Origin: Bacillus sp. NTK071
Lineage (GTDB): Bacteria > Bacillota > Bacilli > Bacillales > Guptibacillaceae
Direction of reading: 5' to 3'
Assembly: GCF_017303315.1 (NCBI RefSeq)
Contig: NZ_JAFKOI010000001.1
Span: forward strand, 620,001 to 684,000
DNA: 64,000 bases
Part shown: one piece after another, positions 27,515-36,725 of the stretch
Numbering within the stretch: the stretch's first letter is position 1
Layout: each line of letters starts with the position of its first letter
Notes under the pieces: generated by a model
Databases searched by the model: none
Told to the model about the DNA's origin: nothing
What the model saw: only the letters and a program-made list of their open reading frames with translations
Program-made: the position numbers and the translations under genes

Positions 27515-27909
27515 ACACAGTTAACGAATTTAATATTGGCACTCCATTAGAAGTAACTCTTCCACCTGTCTCTCGGCTTGATTTAATTAAGTATGCAGGT
27601 GCGTCAGGCGACTTTAACCCTATACACACCATTGATGAGGAAGCTTCTAAGGCAGGACTGCCGGGAATTATTGCTCATGGTATGTGGACAATGGGTAACT
27701 TAGCAAAACTCTTTACGCCTTATTATGAAGAAGTGTTTCTTAAAGAGTATTCCGTTGCTTTTAAAGGAATGGTTTTCTTAAACGATGTCATTACGCTACA
27801 AGCATCACTTGCATCCATTCAAAATGATCAATACAAATTTGATGTTCTCGCAATGAATCAAAAAGATGAAGTGGTTGTTAAAGGCGAAGCCATTTTAATG
27901 CGTTTTTAG
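27511..27909 (+). CDS. MaoC-like (R)-specific enoyl-CoA hydratase, catalytic subunit
   Basis: 132 residues. The (R)-hydratase motif GDFNPIHTIDEEA carries the Asp and His catalytic pair, followed by LPGIIAHGMWTMG. ATG at 27511 overlaps the upstream stop, and GAAGGGGGATG serves as ribosome site. Expected reaction is hydration of 2-enoyl-CoA made by the upstream dehydrogenase. With the non-catalytic partner it replaces a double-hot-dog hydratase. A terminator follows. Confidence 0.83.
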   Translation: MNTVNEFNIGTPLEVTLPPVSRLDLIKYAGASGDFNPIHTIDEEASKAGLPGIIAHGMWTMGNLAKLFTPYYEEVFLKEYSVAFKGMVFLNDVITLQASLASIQNDQYKFDVLAMNQKDEVVVKGEAILMRF

Positions 27910-27941
27910 TCATTAGGTTTTATTATTCATTATGTTCAGCT

Positions 27942-27970
27942 AAACGAACCTGCCTAAAGGTTCGTTTTTT
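27942..27970 (+). terminator. Rho-independent terminator
   Basis: AAACGAACCT (27942-27951) and AGGTTCGTTT (27958-27967), then TTT. Confidence 0.85.
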
Positions 27971-28009
27971 GATTTGAATCCATCAATTTCTAGTCAATTT
28001 GGTAGATTC

Positions 28010-28035
28010 TGAAACTTTTTATGACCACAATCGTA
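28010..28035 (+). promoter_or_regulatory. Sigma-W promoter of floT
   Basis: TGAAAC, a 16-nt spacer and CGTA: a full match to the B. subtilis sigma-W consensus. It ends 62 nt before the flotillin ATG. The B. subtilis homologue yuaG is a known sigma-W target. Confidence 0.8.
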
Positions 28036-28097
28036 GAAAAGGGGAACGCAATTACATAATAAGAATTGCAAAACGTAGAAAGGAAGATGAACACTAT

Positions 28098-29639
28098 ATG
28101 ATGGAATTCATTGGATTAATCATTTCGGGGATTATCTTATTTTTCTTACTTATCGCTGGTGGAATCGGCTTTTTCATTTTCAAAAAGCGATATAAAACAG
28201 CAAGCTCCAATCAGGCGCTAATCATCACTGGCCCCAAACTAGGTGATGCTGAAAAGGACAACCGGATTTTTGTAGATGATAATGGTAGAAGTATGAAAAT
28301 TGTTCGAGGTGGCGGGATTCGACTCAAAATGTTCCAGACGAGTACACCGATCGATCTTACATCTTTTCAATTAGAAATTGCTTCACCAAAAGCATACACA
28401 TCAGAAGGTGTACCTATTAAAGCAACAAGCGTTGCTGAAATTAGCATAGGAAGCAAGCTTGAAATTGTTGCGAACTACGCTGAGAAGTTCCTTGGTAAAG
28501 AACAAAAAGAAAAAGAACGCGAACTAAAAGAAGTTCTAGAAGGTCACCTTCGTGCGATCATATCTTCCCTCACGGTGGATGAAATCTACAAAGATTTTAA
28601 TTCTGTTAACAAAAAAGTGAAAAACATAGCAGAGGAAGATCTAAAAAACCTCGGTTTTGAAATCACTTCTTTTGCTTTAAAAGAACTAAAAGACGACGAC
28701 GAGGAAAATGGATACCTTGAAGCACTTGGGCGTCCCAGAATCGCAGAGGCTAGAAAAGATGCAGATATTGCTGAAGCGAATGCGAGACGTGAAACCCGTA
28801 TGCACAAGGCTAAGACAGATCAAGAAGCCGAAGAAGATGAAATCAGGCGTCAAATTGATATTGCTCAATCGCAAAAAGATAAGGATGTAAAGGAAGCAGA
28901 ATATAAAGAAGAGATCGAGCGTGGACGAGCTCGTTCAGAACAATCTTACAATCTAGAGCAAGCAAGACTAAACCAGAAAGTTAAAGAAGAAGAGATGCAG
29001 GTACAATATATCGAACGTCAACGTCAAGTTGAGTTAGAGTTAGAAGAACAAAAACGTAGGAAAACACAGGCAGATGCAAATGCTTACGATATTCGTGCAA
29101 AAGCGGAAGCTGAGGCAGAAAGTGATCGTATTGACGGTCAAACGAAAGCTGAAATTCAGAAGCAAAAAGGCCTTGCCGAAGCTGAAGTAATTCGTGAACG
29201 CGGCCGAGCTGAAGCCGAAGCAAAAGAATTAATGGCAACAGCGATGGAGAAATATGGCGAAGCAGCGATTATTGAGATGGTTGTCGACATGTTGCCTAAA
29301 TACGCACACGAAATTGCTCAACCGCTATCACAGATTTCAGAAATGAAAGTGATTGATATGGGTGGCGGTTCTAGTAACGGTTCTGCAAAAATCACAGACA
29401 ACGTAACCAAAACCATGACTGGTCTACAAGCAAGTCTTAAAGAATCAATGGGCATGGACTTAAAAGCAATGCTAGAAAGCTTCGTGTCGAGAGGGAGTTA
29501 CAACAACTTCGCTTCAGATAAAGAAAGCTCTTCTCCAAAGAAAGAGAACGAACAAGAAGAGGAGCATCAATATACTAGCGAAGTTGCTACTGCATATGAA
29601 GAAGAAATAGAAGAAGAAAACAATCTAAAAGAATCGTAA
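28098..29639 (+). CDS. floT: Flotillin-like membrane scaffold protein FloT
   Basis: 513 residues from ATG 28098. Upstream in-frame codons back to 27999 overlap the sigma-W promoter, so the longer reading is rejected. There is a single N-terminal membrane hairpin (IISGIILFFLLIAGGIGFFIF), then the SPFH/PHB domain (about 40-230), then a long charged coiled coil rich in Glu-Ala repeats (about 230-390), and a polar acidic tail. It organises functional membrane microdomains. In B. subtilis the NfeD-type gene yuaF precedes it; here it is absent. Confidence 0.92.
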   Translation: MMEFIGLIISGIILFFLLIAGGIGFFIFKKRYKTASSNQALIITGPKLGDAEKDNRIFVDDNGRSMKIVRGGGIRLKMFQTSTPIDLTSFQLEIASPKAYTSEGVPIKATSVAEISIGSKLEIVANYAEKFLGKEQKEKERELKEVLEGHLRAIISSLTVDEIYKDFNSVNKKVKNIAEEDLKNLGFEITSFALKELKDDDEENGYLEALGRPRIAEARKDADIAEANARRETRMHKAKTDQEAEEDEIRRQIDIAQSQKDKDVKEAEYKEEIERGRARSEQSYNLEQARLNQKVKEEEMQVQYIERQRQVELELEEQKRRKTQADANAYDIRAKAEAEAESDRIDGQTKAEIQKQKGLAEAEVIRERGRAEAEAKELMATAMEKYGEAAIIEMVVDMLPKYAHEIAQPLSQISEMKVIDMGGGSSNGSAKITDNVTKTMTGLQASLKESMGMDLKAMLESFVSRGSYNNFASDKESSSPKKENEQEEEHQYTSEVATAYEEEIEEENNLKES

Positions 29640-29644
29640 AATTT

Positions 29645-29672
29645 GAGTCTGGCTAATACCCAGACTCTTTTT
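29645..29672 (+). terminator. Rho-independent terminator after floT
   Basis: GAGTCTGG (29645-29652) and CCAGACTC (29660-29667), then TTTTTC. Confidence 0.8.
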
Positions 29673-29781
29673 CGTTTGTTAAAGAGTTTTATGAGATTGA
29701 CGCATATTATCCAATAGTGATAAAGTGGTGAGATAGTTATCAGAAAAGTATAAATTTTATATACAAATGGAGGAAAGACTG

Positions 29782-31161
29782 TTGAAACTTCTATCCCTAT
29801 TGTCTACTTTCCTTGAAGATGATCAAATTAGTGTAAATGCTACAGTACTCGAGCAGCACAGCAAAGATGAGTCTTATCACACACCCCATGACCCTGATGT
29901 TGTCGTATTCCCTAAAACAACCGAAGAAGTATCCAAAATTATTAAAACAGCTAATGACAATCAAGTGCCAATCATTCCGTTTGGACTTGGATCAAGTCTC
30001 GAGGGGCATGTCATTCCTTATCATGGCGGTATTTCTATTGATTTTCAGATGATGAACAAAGTACTTGAGGTTCGTCCAAAAGACTTTCTTGTAAAAGTTC
30101 AGCCAGGCGTAACCCGCTCTCAGTTAAATAAGGAGTTAAAAAAACACGGCTTATTCTTCACTGTAGATCCTGGTGCAGATGCTACCCTTGGTGGAATGGC
30201 AGCAACAAACGCAAGCGGTACGATGTCTGTTCGATACGGCGTTATGCGCGATCAAGTGCGCGATTTGGAAGTTGTTCTAGCTGATGGACGCGTCATACAT
30301 ACAGGAAGCATGACAGCAAAATCTTCATCAGGTTATCATCTTAATGGGCTTTTCGTCGGATCAGAAGGCACTCTTGGCACATTCACCGAGCTTACCCTTA
30401 ATGTGAATGGCATACCTGAAGCTACGCTAGCAGGTAGAATTGTTTTCCCTTCAATCGAAAAGGCCGTATCAACTGTTACCAATATTCTTCATGTTGCAAT
30501 ACCAGTAGCAAGAATCGAGCTTGTAGATGCTCGCTCTGTCCAGCAAGTTAATAAAACAAATGAAACGAATTATATTGAGAAACCAACTTTATTTGTTGAA
30601 TTTCACGGCAACGAAGCAGGCTTAAAACAGGACGTCGTATTTGCACAAAGTATCGCAGAAGATAATGATTGCGAAGAATTTATTTTTGAACATGATACGA
30701 AGAAAAGGGCTCTTCTGTGGGAAGCTCGCCATAACCTAGCGTATTCCTTCAGTCACGGTTCACCAGGAAAGAAAATGATGGTTACTGATGTTTGTGTACC
30801 AATATCAGAACTCACACGCGCCATTGTGGATGCACGTAAAGCAATTGAAACGTATGGATTAGACGGCGCGCTTCTTGGTCATGTAGGAGATGGCAATTAT
30901 CATGCTATTGTTATGATTGACCCTTCTGATTCAGATGAGCTCGATCGAGCAATGAAATTGAACCAACACCTTGTCCACTATGCATTGGAACGTGGAGGTA
31001 CTTGTACTGGTGAACATGGAGTTGGTACAGGTAAAACACAGTATCAACAGAAAGAACATGGCCCAGCATTGGATGTTATGAAGGCGCTTAAGCAAACACT
31101 CGATCCGAAAGGTATTTTAAATCCAGGTAAAATTTTCGCAATAGATCGCATTACTAATTAA
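29782..31161 (+). CDS. FAD-linked 2-hydroxyacid dehydrogenase (GlcD / D-lactate dehydrogenase-like)
   Basis: 459 residues if the TTG at 29782 is used; the ATG at 29767 has no ribosome site, and GGAGGA sits 7 nt before the TTG. The PCMH-type FAD domain includes PFGLGSSLEGHVIP, ADATLGGMAATNASG and GSEGTLGTF. The C-terminal domain has HVGDGNYHAIV and GEHGVGTGK. This is the D-lactate dehydrogenase (cytochrome)/GlcD family. No Fe-S partner is adjacent, unlike the glcEFD set at 46.7-50.9 kb, so it may act alone on D-lactate. Confidence 0.86.
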   Translation: MKLLSLLSTFLEDDQISVNATVLEQHSKDESYHTPHDPDVVVFPKTTEEVSKIIKTANDNQVPIIPFGLGSSLEGHVIPYHGGISIDFQMMNKVLEVRPKDFLVKVQPGVTRSQLNKELKKHGLFFTVDPGADATLGGMAATNASGTMSVRYGVMRDQVRDLEVVLADGRVIHTGSMTAKSSSGYHLNGLFVGSEGTLGTFTELTLNVNGIPEATLAGRIVFPSIEKAVSTVTNILHVAIPVARIELVDARSVQQVNKTNETNYIEKPTLFVEFHGNEAGLKQDVVFAQSIAEDNDCEEFIFEHDTKKRALLWEARHNLAYSFSHGSPGKKMMVTDVCVPISELTRAIVDARKAIETYGLDGALLGHVGDGNYHAIVMIDPSDSDELDRAMKLNQHLVHYALERGGTCTGEHGVGTGKTQYQQKEHGPALDVMKALKQTLDPKGILNPGKIFAIDRITN

Positions 31162-31163
31162 CC

Positions 31164-31190
31164 AAACCGTTCACACTGAACGGTTTTTTA
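31164..31190 (+). terminator. Rho-independent terminator
   Basis: AAACCGTTCA-CAC-TGAACGGTTT (31164-31186) followed by TTTA. Confidence 0.85.
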
Positions 31191-31200
31191 TTGGAAAGGT

Positions 31201-31274
31201 TATGTTAGCTCATATTGTTGATTTCTCGATTTTTCACTCGAATGAGTCAAAAATCAACACTGTTCGTTAACATA
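31201..31274. repeat. Nested imperfect inverted repeats upstream of the beta-oxidation operon
   Basis: Three dyads share one centre: TATGTTA/TAACATA (31201-31207, 31268-31274), GTTGATTT/AAATCAAC (31217-31224, 31251-31258) and GATTTTTCACTC/GAGTCAAAAATC (31228-31239, 31244-31255, one mismatch, loop GAAT). They could form a hairpin or an extended operator. Role is unknown. Confidence 0.4.
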
Positions 31275-31345
31275 GCTATTGTAAAAATATACACAGTTTA
31301 AAGGAAGTCTTACATACAGACGAGAAGTAAAATAAATATCCAAAT

Positions 31346-31361
31346 TTGTAAGCGATTACAT
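31346..31361 (+). promoter_or_regulatory. Consensus cre site before the beta-oxidation operon
   Basis: TTGTAAGCGATTACAT matches every defined position of the cre consensus WTGNAANCGNWNNCAW. It lies about 10 nt upstream of the ribosome site, where CcpA would repress by roadblock. Confidence 0.6.
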
Positions 31362-31382
31362 TAATTCAAAAGGGTGATAGAA

Positions 31383-32234
31383 GTGACCATTCAAAACATT
31401 GCAGTAATTGGAGCAGGAACGATGGGAAGAGGCATTGCGTATTCAGCAGCTGTTGCAGGTCTCTCCGTAATTGTTCAAGACGTTAGCGACATGTCTTTAC
31501 ACAATGCAAAAGAGGATATTGAAAAACAATTTGACCGTGCAGTTAGGAAAGAATTGTTATCGAAAGAAATGGCAGACGAGCGTCGTAGCGGAATCCAATT
31601 TACAACAGAGTTAAGCGAGGCAGCAAAGGGTCGAGACTTAGTAATTGAGGCTGTGCTTGAAATCATGGATCTTAAAACAAGCATTTTCAAGCAACTTGAT
31701 GAGCTAACCCCAGCTCATGCTATTCTCGCCACGAACACATCAACAATGAGTCCGACGGAAATAGCTGCTCAAACAAGAAGACCTGAAAAATGCCTAGCTC
31801 TTCATTTCTTTAACCCAGTTCCAAAAATGAAGCTTATTGAAGTTATTTGTGGGTTAGAAACATCTGAAGAAACAATCAATAAGGCTATAGCCTTTGGAGA
31901 ATCGATTGGAAAAGAATGTGTTAAAATCAATGAATTTCCAGGTTTTGCTGTAAGTCGTATGAATTGCCTGATTGGAAATGAAGCAATGAATATGGTTATG
32001 GAAGGCGTAGGTTCACCTGAGGATATTGATAAAGCCATGAAACTTGGTCTTAATCATCCGATGGGACCGCTTGAGCTTGCAGATTTAGTTGGACTTGATA
32101 CAAGACTTCGAAACATGCAATACCTTTATGAAACACTTGGAGAAAAATATAGACCATGTCCAATTCTGACAAAATACGTTAAAGCTGGTCGACTAGGACG
32201 AAAAAGTGGAAAAGGCTTTTATGACTATACATAA
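31383..32234 (+). CDS. 3-hydroxyacyl-CoA / 3-hydroxybutyryl-CoA dehydrogenase
   Basis: 283 residues from GTG 31383, with AAGGGTGAT 7 nt upstream; the GTG at 31374 would fall inside that site. Rossmann loop VIGAGTMGRGIAY at the N-terminus, NTSTMSPTE, the catalytic HFFNPVPKMKLIEV and the C-terminal NHPMGPLELADLVGLD are all present. It oxidises 3-hydroxyacyl-CoA with NAD. It is the first gene of an operon with an acyl-CoA dehydrogenase (18-nt gap) and a thiolase (14-nt gap). Confidence 0.93.
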   Translation: MTIQNIAVIGAGTMGRGIAYSAAVAGLSVIVQDVSDMSLHNAKEDIEKQFDRAVRKELLSKEMADERRSGIQFTTELSEAAKGRDLVIEAVLEIMDLKTSIFKQLDELTPAHAILATNTSTMSPTEIAAQTRRPEKCLALHFFNPVPKMKLIEVICGLETSEETINKAIAFGESIGKECVKINEFPGFAVSRMNCLIGNEAMNMVMEGVGSPEDIDKAMKLGLNHPMGPLELADLVGLDTRLRNMQYLYETLGEKYRPCPILTKYVKAGRLGRKSGKGFYDYT

Positions 32235-32252
32235 ACGAATAGAGGGATATAC

Positions 32253-33401
32253 ATGGACTTTCAATTAGATGAAGAAATCGAATTTTTAAGAACCAATATC
32301 CGAAATTTTGTACAAAATGAAGTTGAGAAAGTGGCTATGACAATTGAGCGAGAAGACAGAGTTCCAGATCGAATTATTGAGATGTCAAAAGAGATGGGAC
32401 TATTCGGTTTAAGTATTCCTGAAGAATACGGTGGACTTGGCATTGGAATGGTTGGGAAATGTGCACTTTATGAAGAACTAGGGAAAACCCATAATGGATT
32501 TACAACGCTAATTGGAGCTCACACTGGAATTGGGTCAGTGGGTATTGTAGAGCTTGGGAATGAAGAACAAAAGAAGAGATACCTTCCAGATATGGCAAAA
32601 GGGGAGAAAATAGGCGCATTTGCATTAACAGAACCGTCTGCAGGATCAAATGCTTCAAATTTAAAAACAACTGCAGTTAAAGATGGAAAAAAATATATTT
32701 TGAATGGAACAAAACATTATATAACTAACGCAATTGAAGCTGACGTTTTTACTGTTATGGCCGCGACAGGTCCTGCAAAAGGAGCAAAAGGTATTACTTC
32801 TTTCATTGTTGAGAAAAGCTTCCCAGGATTCATTGTCGGTGCCGTAGAAGAGAAAATGGGATTAAAAGGCTCTCATTCCGCTGAACTTATTTTTGATAAC
32901 TGTGAGGTACCCGAGGAAAATGTGTTAGGTGAAGTGGGACAGGGGTATGTAAATGCATTAAAAATTTTAGCTAATGGGCGTGCGGGCCTTGCTGCTCGTA
33001 ATCTTGGATCTTCTCAAAAGCTACTTGATCTGAGCATGAAACATGTAGAAGAACGAATCCAATTTGGTGTACCGATTATTGAACACCAGGCAGTGGCACA
33101 TATGGTAGCAGAAATGGGCGTTGAAATTGAAGCGCTTCGTTCGTTTACATACCGGGTCGCATGGATGGTTGATCAAGGTCAAAAGGTGATTAAGGAAGCA
33201 GCTATGCTTAAATTGTACGGCTCCGAAGTGTACAACAGAGTCGCAGATAAAGCACTTCAGGTACATGGTGGTTTAGGTTATATTTCTGACTATCCAATTG
33301 AACGCTATTTCCGTGATGCTCGTATTACACGTATTTATGAAGGAACTTCTGAAATTCAAAAAAATATCATAGCAAGTCAACTTCGAAAGGAATATAGCTA
33401 A
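32253..33401 (+). CDS. Acyl-CoA dehydrogenase
   Basis: 382 residues with complete ACAD signatures: [13 protein letters not shown] flavin-binding segment, [20 protein letters not shown], and the catalytic Glu in [10 protein letters not shown] at about 363. This resembles short-chain or butyryl-CoA dehydrogenases. It makes the 2-enoyl-CoA that feeds beta-oxidation; an enoyl-CoA hydratase is not in this operon. It is placed between the hydroxyacyl-CoA dehydrogenase and the thiolase. Confidence 0.92.
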   Translation: MDFQLDEEIEFLRTNIRNFVQNEVEKVAMTIEREDRVPDRIIEMSKEMGLFGLSIPEEYGGLGIGMVGKCALYEELGKTHNGFTTLIGAHTGIGSVGIVELGNEEQKKRYLPDMAKGEKIGAFALTEPSAGSNASNLKTTAVKDGKKYILNGTKHYITNAIEADVFTVMAATGPAKGAKGITSFIVEKSFPGFIVGAVEEKMGLKGSHSAELIFDNCEVPEENVLGEVGQGYVNALKILANGRAGLAARNLGSSQKLLDLSMKHVEERIQFGVPIIEHQAVAHMVAEMGVEIEALRSFTYRVAWMVDQGQKVIKEAAMLKLYGSEVYNRVADKALQVHGGLGYISDYPIERYFRDARITRIYEGTSEIQKNIIASQLRKEYS

Positions 33402-33415
33402 AGGAGGATTTATCA

Positions 33416-34606
33416 ATGAAAGAGAATATTGTTATTGTCGAGGCAGTGAGAACCCCTGTCGGCCGTTATGGTGGCGTATTAAAAGATTATAATTCAGGTG
33501 AACTTGCTGCGATTGCAATCAAAGAATCTATTTCAAGAGCAGGCCTGTCACCAGACCTTGTTGATGAGGTTATTCTTGGTGAAGTAAGACAAACGACGGA
33601 ATCTTCAAATGTAGCAAGAGTCGCAGCGTTAAGAGCAGGTCTCCCCGATACCACTCCAGCATTTACAATCAATCGTCTATGTGCTTCAGGTATGCAAGCT
33701 GTTGCATCTGCTGTACAACAAATACAATCTGGACAAGCGGAGGTCGTGGTTGCTGGTGGAACGGAGAGTTTAAGTCATGCTCCTATCTATCTACGCAACA
33801 GCAGGTTTGGTGGGGATAAAACGAGCCTGGTTGATTCGAACGTCGAAGCAGGTCAACAGCCGATCGAACTATATGGAGAAAACCTTGGTATGGGAATAAC
33901 GGCAGAGAATGTCGCGGAACGTTTCCACGTAACGAGAGAGGATCAAGATGCATTCGCAGTTGAAAGTCAGAGACGTGCTGCTAATGCCCTCGAGAATGGT
34001 ACTTTTAGTGAAGAAATTGTTCCAATGAGTGTGAAGTCTCGAAAACAATCAAAGATTGTAGATGCAGATGAACATCCAAGGCCTGGTACGTCAGTAGAGA
34101 AACTTTCAAAACTAACGCCAGTATTTAAAGAAAACGGAACGGTAACAGCTGGTAATTCATGTGGACGAAATGATGGAGCTGTTGCCATGCTAGTAATGAC
34201 AGAAGAAAAAGCGAAGGAACATAACCTTAAACCGCTTGCCCGCATCATAGACTGGGCAACGTCAGGTGTGTCTCCTGAAATCATGGGAATCGGTCCAGTT
34301 CCTGCTGTTCGAAAACTTCTTGAGAGGACAGGCAGACAAATTGAAGATGTTGGTTTAATTGAATTAAATGAAGCGTTTGCTTCACAGGCACTAGCCGTCA
34401 TTCGAGAACTAGATCTCGACACAAAGAAAGTAAACGTAAACGGCGGTGCGATTGCACTCGGTCATCCGCTAGGCGCAACAGGTGCTAGAATACTTACTTC
34501 GCTCATGTATGAGATGAAAAGAAGGAAAGAACGCTTTGGAATCGCAACACTTTGTGTTGGTGGTGGACAGGGAATGGCAATGATGGTAGAAAATAGTTAT
34601 CGTTAA
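33416..34606 (+). CDS. Acetyl-CoA acetyltransferase (thiolase)
   Basis: 396 residues, normal thiolase length. The acyl-accepting cysteine is Cys89 in [12 protein letters not shown]. The second active-site pair is in [18 protein letters not shown] (His) and [12 protein letters not shown] (Cys). [11 protein letters not shown] is also conserved. It cleaves 3-ketoacyl-CoA to acetyl-CoA and the shortened acyl-CoA, or condenses acetyl-CoA. An AAAGGAGG site precedes the ATG. Last gene of the operon, with a terminator immediately after. Confidence 0.94.
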   Translation: MKENIVIVEAVRTPVGRYGGVLKDYNSGELAAIAIKESISRAGLSPDLVDEVILGEVRQTTESSNVARVAALRAGLPDTTPAFTINRLCASGMQAVASAVQQIQSGQAEVVVAGGTESLSHAPIYLRNSRFGGDKTSLVDSNVEAGQQPIELYGENLGMGITAENVAERFHVTREDQDAFAVESQRRAANALENGTFSEEIVPMSVKSRKQSKIVDADEHPRPGTSVEKLSKLTPVFKENGTVTAGNSCGRNDGAVAMLVMTEEKAKEHNLKPLARIIDWATSGVSPEIMGIGPVPAVRKLLERTGRQIEDVGLIELNEAFASQALAVIRELDLDTKKVNVNGGAIALGHPLGATGARILTSLMYEMKRRKERFGIATLCVGGGQGMAMMVENSYR

Positions 34607-34614
34607 TTCATTAG

Positions 34615-34640
34615 ACAGCACTTTTTCAGTGCTGTTTTTT
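34615..34640 (+). terminator. Rho-independent terminator
   Basis: ACAGCACT-TTTTC-AGTGCTGT (34615-34635) followed by TTTTT. Confidence 0.85.
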
Positions 34641-34694
34641 CTGGTTTACTTAAGCTGTACGATTTGATAGGGAAACTTGATGATGGAGGTAAAA

Positions 34695-35168
34695 ATGAAA
34701 ATAAGACGATATGAGGAAAAAGACTTGAAACAAATCATCAATTTATTCTATGACACGGTTCATCTCGTGAATAGAAAAGACTATTCAGAAGAACAAGTGA
34801 ACGCTTGGGCATCATCTGACGAAAGAGAAACTAAATTCACCGCCTGGGGCGATTCTTTCGCTCAAAACACTACTTTTGTAGCTCTTAGTGATCATCGAAT
34901 TATTGGCTTTAGTGACCTATCTTCCTCTGGATTGCTAGATCGCCTGTATATTCATCATGAATACCAGAGAATTGGGATAGCCTCTGCACTATTAGATAAG
35001 GTCGAATCTGCTGCTCTTAGCATGAATATTAAAAAGTTAAGAACTGAAGCAAGCATAACCGCTAAGCCGTTTTTTGAGCGTAAAGGGTTTCAATTGATAA
35101 CCATACAGAATGTGACCAAGAACGAAACCACAATGCCAAACTATTTAATGGTTAAAACTCTCGTGTAA
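34695..35168 (+). CDS. GNAT-family N-acetyltransferase
   Basis: 157 residues from ATG 34695, preceded by TGGAGGT; the earlier TTG at 34677 lies before that site. It begins KIRRYEEKDLKQIINLF and has the acetyl-CoA-binding motif A region (LYIHHEYQRIGIASALLDKVES) and the C-terminal ERKGFQ. Layout resembles the YafP-type putative acetyltransferases. The substrate is unknown. Confidence 0.83.
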   Translation: MKIRRYEEKDLKQIINLFYDTVHLVNRKDYSEEQVNAWASSDERETKFTAWGDSFAQNTTFVALSDHRIIGFSDLSSSGLLDRLYIHHEYQRIGIASALLDKVESAALSMNIKKLRTEASITAKPFFERKGFQLITIQNVTKNETTMPNYLMVKTLV

Positions 35169-35239
35169 ATCAATACATAATCGAATTAGAATAGTTCCTT
35201 ATCATTTATAATATCTTTAAATTAAAAAGGATGACTGCG

Positions 35240-36712
35240 ATGATTCGGGATACTCCTAAACTGCAATACCCAGATGACATGCTTAAGATCATCAAAAAAG
35301 GACTTAAGAGACCGAATAGACCAGCGAATGTTATTATAATCGGTGCAGGCATGGCTGGACTTGTATCCGCATCATTATTGAAGCAAGCAGGACACCAAGT
35401 AACGATCCTCGAAGGAAATAATCGTGTTGGTGGAAGAGTGTATACATTAAGAGAACCTTTTACAGAAGATAACTATCTCGATGTTGGGGCGATGAGAATT
35501 CCAACAACGCATAAGTTAACTTACGAATATATAATGAAATTTAACCTTGCTATTAATCGATTTATTAATTCTTCACCAAAAGATATTATTTTTGCCAATG
35601 GTATAAGAACAACAAGAGCAAAATACGAAGAAAATCCAGATATTCTTAAATTTCCTGTTGAACCACACGAAAAAGGGAAAACAGCCACAGAACTCTTCTT
35701 GAATGCTGTTAACCCTTTTTTAATGTTGTATCAAGGTGGGGACGAAGAACAAAAAAAATTTCTTAGGAAGAAATTCGATCAGTATTCCATGGAGAATTTT
35801 CTGCGCTTTAATCCAATCGGACCATCTTTATCACCAAATGCGGTTAGAATGGTAAAAGTTCTTCTCGGTATTGAAGGATTTTCCGAACTCTCCTTTATAG
35901 ATATCTTAACGGATATTGTGAATACCGTTTTTAATGAAGATATGCAATTTAATGAAATTACTGGTGGCAATGACTTACTGCCTAAATCATTCTTGGCTGA
36001 GCTTCAAGATGACATTCTTTTAAACGAAAAAGTACATCGCATGATTCAGCGTCCACAAGGCGTGGAGATTCAAACTAGAAATCAGAAAACGGGGAAGATC
36101 CAAACGTTTACAGCTGATTATGTTGTCATTACTGTTCCTTTCTCAGTATTCCAATTCATTGAGGTCTATCCTTACCGTTCTTTTTCATTTGATAAATGGA
36201 AAGCCATACGAGAACTGCATTATGTTGCATCAATCAAGATAGGAATGGAATTTAAAGACCGTTTTTGGGAGAGGGAAGGTCTAAATGGAGCTAATATGAT
36301 ATCTGACTTCCCTAATCGCTATACGTATACCCCAAGTCGAACAGTAGGTGAAGCTCGAACTGGTGTCTTACTTGCAAGCTATAGCTGGGAAGATAATGCG
36401 ATGCTTTGGAATAGCCTTTCTGATGAACAAAAAATCACTCAGTCACTTGAAGACCTCGCCAAAATTCATGGACCTAAAGTTTTTGAAGAATTTTTAACGG
36501 GAGCTTCATTTAGTTGGAGTCAGAATCAATTTTCTGGTGGGTGCTTTACACTTTTTAAACCTAATCAAATTACTGAATTTGAAGAAGTTTCTAAAAAACC
36601 AGAAGGAAGAATTCATTTTGCTGGGGAACATACGTCTTCATTTCATGGTTGGATTGAAGGTGCAATTGAGTCAGCAGTTAGAGCTGCGTTTGAGGTCAAC
36701 CAGCGCGCATAA
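35240..36712 (+). CDS. Flavin-containing amine / L-amino-acid oxidase
   Basis: 490 residues from ATG 35240 (AAAAGGATG upstream). The FAD Rossmann motif IIIGAGMAGLVSASLLKQAG and ILEGNNRVGGRV lie near residues 33-75. The second FAD segment GRIHFAGEHTSSFHGWIEGAIESA ends the protein. It belongs to the monoamine oxidase/L-amino-acid oxidase family. No transport or secretion signal is visible. It would deaminate an amine or amino acid to the keto product plus H2O2; substrate is not assigned. Confidence 0.86.
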   Translation: MIRDTPKLQYPDDMLKIIKKGLKRPNRPANVIIIGAGMAGLVSASLLKQAGHQVTILEGNNRVGGRVYTLREPFTEDNYLDVGAMRIPTTHKLTYEYIMKFNLAINRFINSSPKDIIFANGIRTTRAKYEENPDILKFPVEPHEKGKTATELFLNAVNPFLMLYQGGDEEQKKFLRKKFDQYSMENFLRFNPIGPSLSPNAVRMVKVLLGIEGFSELSFIDILTDIVNTVFNEDMQFNEITGGNDLLPKSFLAELQDDILLNEKVHRMIQRPQGVEIQTRNQKTGKIQTFTADYVVITVPFSVFQFIEVYPYRSFSFDKWKAIRELHYVASIKIGMEFKDRFWEREGLNGANMISDFPNRYTYTPSRTVGEARTGVLLASYSWEDNAMLWNSLSDEQKITQSLEDLAKIHGPKVFEEFLTGASFSWSQNQFSGGCFTLFKPNQITEFEEVSKKPEGRIHFAGEHTSSFHGWIEGAIESAVRAAFEVNQRA

Positions 36713-36725
36713 TAGTTATATTCAA

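Noticed and set aside
33967-34422. 151-codon open frame on the minus strand
   Set aside because: It lies wholly inside the thiolase gene on the other strand and has no ribosome site or family resemblance.
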